A DNA stretch of 64,000 nucleotides from the NCBI RefSeq assembly GCF_016765775.1, contig NZ_JAESVN010000007.1, forward strand, positions 56,875 through 120,874. Reading direction: 5' to 3'. Position 1 is the stretch's first letter, and every line of letters starts with the position of its first letter. This document shows positions 29,497 through 38,300 of the stretch, piece after piece. A program made the translations under genes and the position numbers. The DNA is from Szabonella alba. Its GTDB lineage: Bacteria; Pseudomonadota; Alphaproteobacteria; Rhodobacterales; Rhodobacteraceae. The notes beneath the pieces are model-generated. The model was not told where the DNA came from. It made no database searches and saw only the letters and a list, made by a program, of their open reading frames with translations.

Positions 29497-30268
29497 CTAG
29501 CGTGGGCGGCGATGACGCAGCAGCTTTCGATATCCGCCCGCAATCATAGAGCGGGCATCACGCAGCAACGCCTTGACGGTGTGGCGGGCCGAGGAGGCCT
29601 GCCATTCATCCCTGTCAAACGGACCGGAATGCAGGATGACCTGCGCGATTTCCTTTTGGGTGGCACCTGCGCGGTGACCGTCGAAGGCCCGCAGCATGCG
29701 CCGCAACCTTGCGCGCTGCTGCCGGGTCATTCGAGTGTCAGGAGGGATCGAGCGCCCGTGCAGGGCAGCGAGAAGCCGCTCCACTGCCTCGATCCGGTCA
29801 AAACCGTCGAGGCTGAGGGGAATGATCGCAACGGCAACCCTGTCGCCACCACTGGTGCCGTCCAGGATCTGGAGGGCCTGCCCGTTGCCGAGTGCGAAGC
29901 GGAACGCAACATCGATACTGTCTGGTGCGACGTCCCCACGCCTGATCGGCGGCGTGGTGCCAGGCGTGTCACCGAGCTCCACAAGGGTGTCGGCAAGCAC
30001 GACGACACTGCTGTCTGCCTGCGGAAGCCAGAGCACCGGCGCTTCTGGAGGCGACAGCAGAGGATCAACCGGGAAATCGCAACCCCCACCGCTGCCGAAT
30101 ACGTTCGGTCAGCGGGTCGGGGTCTCCTCGCGCAGAGGCTACGGATTCAAAATCGGCATCGTACTCATCATTCCGACGCAACCATTCCCATGCCATATCG
30201 GATGCCGTCAGTGCATCCAGATGGTCGTAGTCAGCCGAAGAGCGCCATGTCGAGGCATCCGGAATCAT
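29497..30268 (-). pseudogene. DUF6499-DUF2285 transcriptional regulator, frameshifted
   Basis: Two adjacent frames look like one gene. The first (30268 to 30065, 67 codons, MIPDASTWRSSADYDHLD to QRWGLRFPG) has the DUF6499 N-terminal signature and stops prematurely. The second, ending at 29497, carries the DUF2285 part, including a run that continues the protein (VDPLLSPPEAPVLWLPQADS) directly after the stop in another frame. Removing one base near 30067-30072 (run CCCGG) would restore a ~255-residue protein of the usual layout. It is therefore a frameshifted gene, a sequencing error, or less likely a recoding site. Confidence 0.65.
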
Positions 30269-30380
30269 CGCAACCTCCCGAGTGTTTTACTGGGAATTTC
30301 GGATGTTCAGCATTCCCGGGGAAGTTGAGCCAGGGAAGTCAGCTTCAGGTTGACAGGTGATGCGTGGCACGCATCACGGG

Positions 30381-30656
30381 TCAGGTCTTGCGCTGGCTCT
30401 CAGCGACCAGCTGGCGATAGCCCTCTTCCGTCATCCACCTTGCGCGCGCCAGGTGGGCATCATGAACCGAGCGACAGTGCACAGGGTCCTGTTCAGGATC
30501 CAGTCCGAACAGGACCTGCACAGCTTCACGCCAGTCAGCGCCATCGCGCTCTGCATCAAGCAGGCGCATATAAAGCTTCATGTGGTCCCGGTCATAGGCC
30601 GTGAGCCTGTCGCTGGCCGGTGGTTCGTCAAGAAACTCCTGAAGGACTTTCCCCAT
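30381..30656 (-). CDS. Small DUF2285 protein
   Basis: 91-residue protein with the DUF2285 pattern (LTAYDRDHMKLYMRLLDAER, DGADWREAVQVLFGLDPEQD, LARARWMTEEGYRQL). Start at ATG 30656 was preferred because upstream codons in frame overlap the HTH gene and are unlike the family. It follows the XRE gene at 30754 by ~97 bases; in related elements the pair is adjacent and is thought to regulate transfer genes. Function unknown. Confidence 0.75.
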   Translation of the reverse strand: MGKVLQEFLDEPPASDRLTAYDRDHMKLYMRLLDAERDGADWREAVQVLFGLDPEQDPVHCRSVHDAHLARARWMTEEGYRQLVAESQRKT

Positions 30657-30753
30657 CACGTTCTCATCACCGCTGGTAACGCATTTGTTAACCACCTCCG
30701 TAGAGAGATAGCCATTCTTTTTGACGAGATCCGTCGTCGCCACGATGGTGACG

Positions 30754-31002
30754 CTACGGTCTTGTGCTGCGGCTTTCGTGAAGCAACAACACGCCCTCGC
30801 CCTTGTCGGTTGCCAGAAAAACGATCCCCGCTGCCTCGAGAGCCCGGCGCACCTCATCGCGCGTAGACTCGAACACCTCGAGTCCATTTTCGGATTCGAG
30901 GCGCTTGAGCGCGGTAAGTGATACTCTGGCCTTGTCAGCGAGCGTCTCCTGCGTCCAGCCCAAGAGCGCACGCGCGGCCCGTGATTGGCGAGCGGTGATC
31001 AT
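30754..31002 (-). CDS. XRE-family transcriptional regulator
   Basis: 82-residue helix-turn-helix regulator (MITARQSRAARALLGWTQET, then LADKARVSLTALKRLES) with a short C-terminal tail including IVFLATDKGEGVLLL. ATG at 31002 with a very strong GGAGGTGATC upstream. Probably controls the adjacent DUF2285 gene and the element's backbone promoters; this is inference. Confidence 0.85.
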   Translation of the reverse strand: MITARQSRAARALLGWTQETLADKARVSLTALKRLESENGLEVFESTRDEVRRALEAAGIVFLATDKGEGVLLLHESRSTRP

Positions 31003-31310
31003 ACATGATCACCTCCCATCCGGACCTGCACACGCTCCAGAACTACGACTATAATAGTCGCTTTATGCTGTGGCGCAAATCAGAAACCATCTCGGAGGCA
31101 TGGTATTTATGGATTCTCGGCTGGGCACACGGCAACTGATTCGGTTGCCGCGAACTGAGGCGCAGGCCCTGTATCCAGGAGCAGGATCGGCACAGCAGGC
31201 CAGAGTCGGGGGCGCATCGGCCTGCACCTCTCGCGCTGAGATATCCGCTGCGTCCGGCGCGAGCATGGGAAAACCCGGCGGCCTGCGCCGCCGGGTTCCG
31301 GGCTTCCCGC

Positions 31311-31712
31311 TCAGAACGGGATGTCATCGTCGTCGATGAACTTGCCGTCGTCGGTCTCGGTCTGTTTCGCCCGGCTCAGGAAATCGACCGTCTCGGCGAT
31401 GATCTCGCAGCCGTAGCGGTCAACGCCTGCCGCATCGGTCCATTTCGTGTAGTGGATACGGCCGCGCACCAGAAGCTTCATGCCCTTTTCGCAATGCTCC
31501 TGGACCGTCTTGCCGAGGCCGTTGAAGCAGGTGATGCGGTGCCATTCGGTGTCCTGCACCCGATAGCCGTTCTCGTCGCGGACCACACGGCCTTCTGCGT
31601 AGCGGGGGCGCGAGGTGGCCAGGGTGAAGCGGGTGATGCCGGTGCCGCCCTGGGTGGTGATGGTTTCGGGGGCTTGGCCGATGTTGCCGGCGAGGATGAC
31701 GATGTTCTGCAT
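31311..31712 (-). CDS. ssb: Single-stranded DNA-binding protein
   Basis: 133-residue SSB with the OB-fold start MQNIVILAGNIGQAPETITT, and the ITRFTLATSR and TEWHRITCFNGLGKTVQEHC landmarks. It has the acidic tip DDDDIPF that recruits partner proteins. Start at ATG 31712 with GGAGAC upstream; the longer in-frame reading is spurious. In a mobile element it coats incoming single strands after transfer. A strong hairpin precedes it (31732-31752). Confidence 0.95.
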   Translation of the reverse strand: MQNIVILAGNIGQAPETITTQGGTGITRFTLATSRPRYAEGRVVRDENGYRVQDTEWHRITCFNGLGKTVQEHCEKGMKLLVRGRIHYTKWTDAAGVDRYGCEIIAETVDFLSRAKQTETDDGKFIDDDDIPF

Positions 31713-31731
31713 TATAAGTCTCCGTTGCTTC

Positions 31732-31752
31732 TCGGAGGGACCATCCCTCCGA
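31732..31752. repeat. Perfect 9-bp stem-loop upstream of ssb
   Basis: TCGGAGGGA-CCA-TCCCTCCGA lies 19 bases before the ssb start codon, so it would be in the 5' leader or promoter. The remainder of the 696-base gene-free stretch (31713-32408) holds no convincing gene; the open frames there are unlike any family I know. Confidence 0.6.
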
Positions 31753-32408
31753 CGAGACCCGGCCAAGGCCGTCGGGAGCGACCCGCAACTGCCGCCCTCG
31801 CGGCTGCTTGCCCCCAAGGCCCGGAGTGGTGCGGGCAGGCGCGCCTCGCGCGCCAACACGGTCCGGAGCCGCGGGGGTTGCTGGTGGAAACCGAACGGAC
31901 TTAGGGGATCAGTCAGGCGGAGGGAGTGGTGCGTTCGAGTGCTCTTCGGAGACACAGAGCAGAACTGGCATCCCATGCGGGTATCAGCATCGCTCCCCTG
32001 AAACTGGCACCAGAGAGGACAGGTCAATCAGCTCACTTCGCGGCCCCCCTGCCCTTCCCGCCGGAAGGCCTTTTGGTTCGGGACGAGGACACCCAGGCTA
32101 TCGGATGCAGATACAGATCCGCTCAGCCATGCCTGCGCAGGCCGAGGCGCGGGCCAACATCATTGCAGAAAGGTGCCATGAAGATGGCGCGGCCTACTTG
32201 ACGAAACAGCATGGACCGATTGGCCGATTTCGACCGCCGGCTGTACAGGGATCATGCCGACGCAGATTTCCCATAACGGGCGATGACGGCCAGGAACGGA
32301 GAACGACTGGCCCACGATGGGCATCGTGTCCCGTTACACTGAGGGTGCCCGGATCCCGGCGGCACAAGCCGGCGGGTTCTCCTGAGAGCGCCGTCCCCAG
32401 CCAAAGCC

Positions 32409-32825
32409 TCAGCGCGAAAACACCGACTCGCCGAGAGCATTCAGATGCACGATGGCCGAGATGCCGATGATGAGCCCGCCGATGCCACCGAGCAAATTGA
32501 GGACAAGGCCAGAATCTAAGGCGTTTTTCGTGATGCCATAGACCAGCGCATAGCCTGCGATGGTGGCGGGCACGGCGAAGAGAGCAAGGGCGATCAGCCG
32601 CAGCGCGGGATTCCGCGCAAAGCCGAGAACCATGATCACCGCTGCAACCGACAGCAACGCGGCACCGAGGGCAGCGAGGCCGGACATCAGGATACCCGCC
32701 CCTGCGCCCCAGGCAAATTGTACGGCAGAGATGGCGGCCATTACAGGCAGCGCATAGATCGCAAGATTCCAGGCGATCACACAGGCAGCAATGGTCAGCG
32801 CAATGGCGAGAATGATCAGTGTCAT
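32409..32825 (-). CDS. Small inner-membrane protein, four predicted helices
   Basis: 138-residue, strongly hydrophobic protein with about four transmembrane segments (MTLIILAIALTIAACVIAWN, AGAGILMSGLAALGAALL, LALFAVPATIAGYALVY, LNLLGGIGGLIIGISAIV). ATG at 32825 with GGAGG upstream. No family recognised. It is isolated from neighbours by about 160 bases upstream and 700 downstream. It could be an entry-exclusion or stress protein, but nothing shows this. Confidence 0.65.
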   Translation of the reverse strand: MTLIILAIALTIAACVIAWNLAIYALPVMAAISAVQFAWGAGAGILMSGLAALGAALLSVAAVIMVLGFARNPALRLIALALFAVPATIAGYALVYGITKNALDSGLVLNLLGGIGGLIIGISAIVHLNALGESVFSR

Positions 32826-32989
32826 GGAGACCTCCAGCGAACGAATGTGGGAATCACGTCAGGCTGCCGGGAGCGAGGCTCGGCTGCGACTATGTTCATT
32901 CACCGGTTCTGCAAGGATGTCTTATCTGACCGTGAAACCGGCCTTCCGTCAAGTAAAGGCAGCTGGACCAGCCGCCTGTCGGCGGCGCT

Positions 32990-33925
32990 TTACGCGCCGC
33001 CGTCGAACTTCATGACCGGGATGCCGAGCTTACGAGCCTTGTCCGCCAGGTTTTCCTGAATCCCGGAGCCGGGGAAGACCATGACGCCGATCGGCAGGGT
33101 GTCGAGCATGGCGTCGTTGCGTTTGAAGGGCGCGGCCTTGGCGTGCTTCGTCCAGTCGGGCTTGAAGGCGACCTGCGGAACCTTCCGGTTGTCTGCCCAG
33201 CGGGAGGCGATCAGTTCGGCGCCCTTGGGTGAACCGCCGTGCAGCAACACCATGTCCGGGTGCTTGGCTTGGACCTGATCGAGCCGCGCCCAGATCAGAC
33301 GATGGTCGTTGAAGTCCGCACCGCCAGTGACGGCGACCTTGGGGCCGGCGGGCAGCAGCACCTCGGCCTCGGCACGGCGTTTCGCGGCCAGGAAGTCGCG
33401 GCTGTCGATCATTGCCGAAGTGAGGTTGCGATGGTTGACCATCGAGCCGGACCGCGGCCGCCAGGCGCTGCCGGTGTGGTGCTCGAAGGCGTCAGCGGAG
33501 AGGTCACGAAGCAACTCCATTGTGTTCCGCCGTTCGATTAGAGTCTGCCCCTCCGCCGTGAGGCGTTCGAGTTCGACGCTTTTGACCTCACTGCCATCCT
33601 GTTCCCGCTGAAGGCGGCGCTGCGCCTGCTCGTTGTCGTCCAGATTGCGCTCCACCCTGTCGTTGGCGCGGTGGAAGAGGTTGACAGCCCCCCAGAGCAG
33701 ATCTTCGAGATCGGGTTCAAGGCGGGTATCGGACAGCGTCGAGACGAGGGCATCGAAGATATCTGCGACGGCGGAGGCGACGATGTTGCCCTCGGGCAGC
33801 GGCCGGGGATCGGGTTCATCCTGGAAAGGGCGCCAGCCGTAGAGCTGGAGTTCGGTGAGGGCGTGATCGGTCTGGGAAGAGGTGTGGATCGGCTCGTCGC
33901 CTGCAGTGTGGGTTGCCTTCATCAT
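32990..33925 (-). CDS. DUF2493 (SLOG/YpsA-like) domain protein
   Basis: 311-residue protein. Residues ~1-170 are charged and helical. The C-terminal ~120 residues are a DUF2493 Rossmann-like domain of the SLOG superfamily (KVAVTGGADFNDHRLIWARL, VLLHGGSPKGAELIASRWA, and the ending IGVMVFPGSGIQENLADKARKL). Such domains bind nucleotide-derived ligands, and the gene is a regular member of this element backbone. Start at the double ATG 33925/33922 with a weak GGACG upstream. The ligand is unknown. Confidence 0.82.
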   Translation of the reverse strand: MMKATHTAGDEPIHTSSQTDHALTELQLYGWRPFQDEPDPRPLPEGNIVASAVADIFDALVSTLSDTRLEPDLEDLLWGAVNLFHRANDRVERNLDDNEQAQRRLQREQDGSEVKSVELERLTAEGQTLIERRNTMELLRDLSADAFEHHTGSAWRPRSGSMVNHRNLTSAMIDSRDFLAAKRRAEAEVLLPAGPKVAVTGGADFNDHRLIWARLDQVQAKHPDMVLLHGGSPKGAELIASRWADNRKVPQVAFKPDWTKHAKAAPFKRNDAMLDTLPIGVMVFPGSGIQENLADKARKLGIPVMKFDGGA

Positions 33926-34039
33926 CGGGAGCGTCCTTCGTCTGGAGACCGCGCCCATCGCGGCCTTCGCAGGCGTCGAAGCGCACGGGCAGGACGGGTT
34001 GGCAGCCCTCGCCCGCTCCGCGAGGGCCTTGATGGCCAA

Positions 34040-34106
34040 GGCCGACTATTTTGTCTTTCGCGATGCAAAGGCGGGGCTCGCCCCCGCCGGCGGAAAATAG
34101 TCGGCC
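34040..34106. repeat. Nested inverted repeat between DUF2493 and Toprim genes
   Basis: A perfect 13-bp outer stem (GGCCGACTATTTT at 34040-34052 with AAAATAGTCGGCC at 34094-34106) encloses a second stem (GGCGGGG 34070-34076 with CCCCGCC 34082-34088). It sits in the 338-base spacer 33926-34263, which has no gene. The inner stem followed by TTT on the minus strand could terminate the Toprim transcript; the outer arm could extrude as a cruciform or fold in single-stranded DNA. Confidence 0.65.
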
Positions 34107-34263
34107 GCCGCCATTGCCTGCCCGGCCCCGCTTGTGCGCCGATCGCCCTCTCAAGTAGGCCGTGGGTGCGGGACTCTCCGACGCAGGATGCAGCTGCCGA
34201 TGGCGCGCGAAGGCAACCGGCGGGCGACAGAGCCACACCGCGCCTCCAAGATCGGACCCGCCC

Positions 34264-35304
34264 TCAGCCCATGAGGAAACGGCGCATGTCATCGGGATGA
34301 AGCTGATCTTTCAGGACCGCCCGTAGAGCATCGGCACCGTGCAGCCGCAGATCGTCGTTGAAATCACCCTCGACCGGCGTAAGCGATATCGCCTCGATTC
34401 CGAGGCTCGCTGCTCTGGCAATCAAGCTGTCTCTCGCACTGTCCCCGGCCGGGTCGCGATCCCGGATGACATAGAGCCGGCGCAGCGTTGCCGGGAACAG
34501 GGTGGCGGCGAGATGAGCGGCCGAAAGCGCTGCCAGCATCGGCATGTGGGGCAGAACCTGACGGGGCGACAGAACTGTTTCGATGCCCTCTCCGGCGGCG
34601 AGCACGTCACCGGCGGCACCGAAGCGGACGCCGTGGCCGAGAAGGTCGCCCATTGCTCGCCTCGGTGTTTCGACAGGTGCCTTGGCTGAACCGTCGAGGG
34701 CAAGCCAGGTGCGGTGCGCGCCGGTCTGTCGTCCGCTGAGATCGGTGACGGCAGCGACCATCGCCGGCCAGATCTCTGTGGGGGAATGCTCGTCAGGCCG
34801 GTAATAGCACCGGGAATGGTAGCGCAGTGCGGTGATGCCCTCGAGCGACGTGATCGCCCGCCCGCTAAGGTAGATCGCCGCAAGGGTGCTCGGGAGCGGC
34901 TTCGACATGGCGAAGAGCCGCCGAGACGCTTCAGGCGAACCGACCGCCATGCCCGGCACCCGGCCGGTGGGCATTCTGGTTTTTTCCGGCTCGGGATGCG
35001 GGAGCGAGAGGAAACGGTGCGCTTCCTCGGCCACATCCTTGAACTCGACGAGGCCAAGCGCCTCGCGGATTACATCCAGCAGATCGCCATGTTCAGCCGT
35101 GGCGCTGTCGGTCCATTTGCCTGCCGGGCCTTTGGCGCTGTCCTTCAGCCGGACATAGAGGGATCGGCCGGAGGTGTTCCGCACATCCCCGACCAGCCAG
35201 TAATTGCCTGCCCGCCGCCCGGCGGAGAGGTATTCGCGGCAGACCGCCTCGGCCTCGCGGCCGAGACGATGCGCCAGTTCCGATGCCTGGCGCGGTGCCA
35301 TCAT
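34264..35304 (-). CDS. Toprim domain primase-like protein
   Basis: 346-residue protein with an N-terminal DUF7146-like/zinc-free primase region (ELAHRLGREAEAVCREYLSAG). Its C-terminal Toprim domain has the catalytic Glu in LAAGEGIETVLS and the DxD-type motif in LYVIRDRDPAGD. This points to primase or topoisomerase-type nucleotidyl chemistry on the element's DNA. Start at ATG 35304 overlaps the methylase-helicase stop by ATGA; another ATG follows directly. Confidence 0.85.
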   Translation of the reverse strand: MMAPRQASELAHRLGREAEAVCREYLSAGRRAGNYWLVGDVRNTSGRSLYVRLKDSAKGPAGKWTDSATAEHGDLLDVIREALGLVEFKDVAEEAHRFLSLPHPEPEKTRMPTGRVPGMAVGSPEASRRLFAMSKPLPSTLAAIYLSGRAITSLEGITALRYHSRCYYRPDEHSPTEIWPAMVAAVTDLSGRQTGAHRTWLALDGSAKAPVETPRRAMGDLLGHGVRFGAAGDVLAAGEGIETVLSPRQVLPHMPMLAALSAAHLAATLFPATLRRLYVIRDRDPAGDSARDSLIARAASLGIEAISLTPVEGDFNDDLRLHGADALRAVLKDQLHPDDMRRFLMG

Positions 35305-38300
35305 GCAGCCTCCCGCTCGCCGATGCGCTCGACCGGCCAGCGGTCGAATATCCGGGCGAGGACAGCCACGCCGGAGGCATCGGTGGGCACGAACATCTTG
35401 AGCTTCCACGAGATGATCTCGTGGAAGAGGCCATACGCCGTCAGCCGTTCGCGCATCGTGTCGGTGAAACCCGACAATTCGATGCGCAGCGCACCCATCA
35501 CCCGGACCCGGCGAAGCTGGAGGCCCTCTTCAAGATCGAGGATTGTCCGCCCGTCCATCAGCGCCGTGTAGGCATCCTCCGGCGTCAGCAAGGTGGTGCC
35601 GGCCACGGTCACATGGGCGACCCAAGCTGGCGACACGCGGCGGCCGATGATCCTTTCACCCGTATCGGTCTGGAGACGATAGACACGGGTGGACTCGTTC
35701 GGCAGCCGTTTCCAGATCGGCAGCAAGAGGCCTGTGACCATGTGCAGGGCGGCATCCGTGAACTCCGGTACATCCGCCACCTCAGCATTCCAGGCCGAAG
35801 CGAAGTCCTCCCGGTCGGCCTCAACCCAATAAGTCTCGGGCATGGCCTTTACGGGTACATTCTGTGCCTCCATCGGCCGGATCAGCCGGACGCGGCGCTC
35901 GATCTCGCCGTCATCCAGCATAACGCTGGTGGTCGGCACCTGCACGGCGGCACGGCCCGACCGATCATTGACCATCAGGACTGCACGCGGATCGTCCAGA
36001 TACGCCAGCGCATCGGCCAGTGTGTCCGGATGGTTGCGCCTGCGTTCGGTGATGGTCAGCAGGCGGGTTTCGGCGCCAGTGCGCGGGTGGGTGTAGATCG
36101 TCCGGCGGTCGGTGACGATGAAGCTCTCGGCCGTCAGTGTCTCCAGCCCGGCGTCATAGTTGCCGGACGCGATGGCGCCTTCGATCTTCGCCGTCAGGAG
36201 CTGCTCGAAGGCGGTAAACAGGATGCCCTGAAGCTCGATGGTCAGCGCCAGCATCCGGTTGAGGAAGGTCGTGATGCCGGGAAGTTCATCCTTGATCCCG
36301 TTCGAGTCCATCAGCTTCAATCCGGTCGCCGCCTCGAAGCGCTCGAGCGAGCATCCCTCGACCTTGCCGCGCACCAGCAACAGGTAAAGCTGGCGCAGCG
36401 CGTCGCGCGCATAGTGAGATTCCAGATTATCCTCGGGACGGAACAGGCCCTGGCCGCCGGTCTGGCGCTGGCCGCGGGTGATTGCCCCCAGCGTGTCGAG
36501 GCGGCGGGCAATGGTCGAAAGAAACCGCTTCTCAGCCTTCACATTGGTCGAGATCGGTCGGAACAGCGGCGGCTGCGCCTGATTGGTGCGGTGAGTGCGG
36601 CCAAGGCCCTGAATGGCCGTATCCGCTTTCCACCCGGCTTCGAGCAGGTAATGGACGCGCAGCCGGGTGTTCCGCGCCGACAGTTCGGCGTGATAGCTGC
36701 GCCCGGTGCCGCCGGCGTCGGAAAACACCAGGACACGCTTGCTATCATCCATGAACGCCTGCGTCTCGGCGAGGTTGGCGGAACCGGCACGGTTCTCGAC
36801 GACAAGCCGGTCCATGGTGACGCCATTGCCCGGCTTGCGGATGATGCGGCGCGAGCGGCCCGTTACCTCAGCCACCGTATCCGTCCCGAAATGCTGGATC
36901 ACCTGGTCCAGCGCACCGGGCACCGGCGGCAGGCTGGCGAGATGGGCGAGCAGTTCGTCACGCCGGGCGACGGCCTCGCGGCACTCAATCGGCTGACCGT
37001 CGCGCATGACCGGCCGCGACGACATATTGGCCTCGCTGTCCGTAAAGGGCTCGTAGAGCTGAACTGGAAAGGAATGGGCGAGGTAGTCCAGGACATACTC
37101 GCGCGGCGTGATGTCCACGCGCACGTCGTTCCATTCCTCAGTGGGCAGTTCCGCCAGCCGCCGTTCCATCAGCGCCTCGCCGGTCGAGACGATCTGGATG
37201 ACGGAGGAACGGCCTGCTTCCAGATCGGCCGTGATCGAGCGGATCAGCGTCGGGGTTTTCATCGACGTCAGCAGGTGACCGAAGAACCGCTGCTTGGCCG
37301 ATTCAAAGGCGCTGCGGGCTGCGGATTTGGCCTGACGGTTCAGAGTGCCGGTACTTCCGGTGATGTTTGCGGCCTCCATCGCCGCGTCCAGGTTGTTGTG
37401 GATGATGGCGAAGGCCCCGGCATAGGCATCGTAGATCCGGGTCTGCTCTGGGGTCAGCTCATGGTCGACCAACTCGTATTCGACGCCCTGGAACGACAGC
37501 GACCGGGCGGTGTAGAGGCCGAGCGCGCGAAGGTCACGGGCTAGGACTTCCATCGCTGCAACGCCGCCGCCCTCGATGGCCTCAACGAACTCGACCCGCG
37601 TGGCGAAGGGGAAATCCTCACCGCCCCAGAGGCCGAGCCGCTGGGCATAGGCTAGATTGTGAACCGTGGTGGCCCCCGTCGCCGAGACATAGACGATGCG
37701 AGCATCCGGCAGGGCATGCTGCAGACGAAGCCCTGCACGACCCTGCTGCGAAGCGGCGACATCCCCACGATCTCCCTTGCTGCCAGCAGCGTTCTGCATT
37801 GAATGCGCCTCGTCGAAAACCACCACCCCATCGAAGTCGGTGCCCAACCATTCGACGATCTGCTTGACCCTGGAAACCCTTTCTCCACGGTCGTCGGAGC
37901 GTAGCGTGGCATAGGTCGTAAATAGGATGCCCTCCGTCAGCGTGACCGGCTTGCCCTGTGGGAAACGCGACAGCGGCGTGACCAGCAGCCGTTCCATGCC
38001 GAGGGCCGACCAGTCCCGCTGGGCGTCTTCCAGCAGCTTGTCGGACTTGCTGATCCAGACGGCCTTGCGACGGCCCTGCATCCAGTTATCGAGGATGATG
38101 GCGGCGGATTCCCGGCCCTTGCCCACGCCGGTGCCGTCGCCAATGAAGAAACCTTGTCGGAACCGGACGGCATTCTTCGCGTCCTCCGGGGCGGCGCTGA
38201 CAACATCGAACGTATCGTCCACCGTCCAGGCCCCAGCGAGATGATCAGCGTGGGCCTGTCCGGCATAGATTACCGTCTCAAGCTGCGCATCGGACAAGAG

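Noticed and set aside
31808..32470. 220-codon plus-strand frame in the gap between ssb and the membrane protein
   Set aside because: Composition is that of random GC-rich sequence, it overlaps the membrane protein gene antiparallel, and it has no start-site signal.
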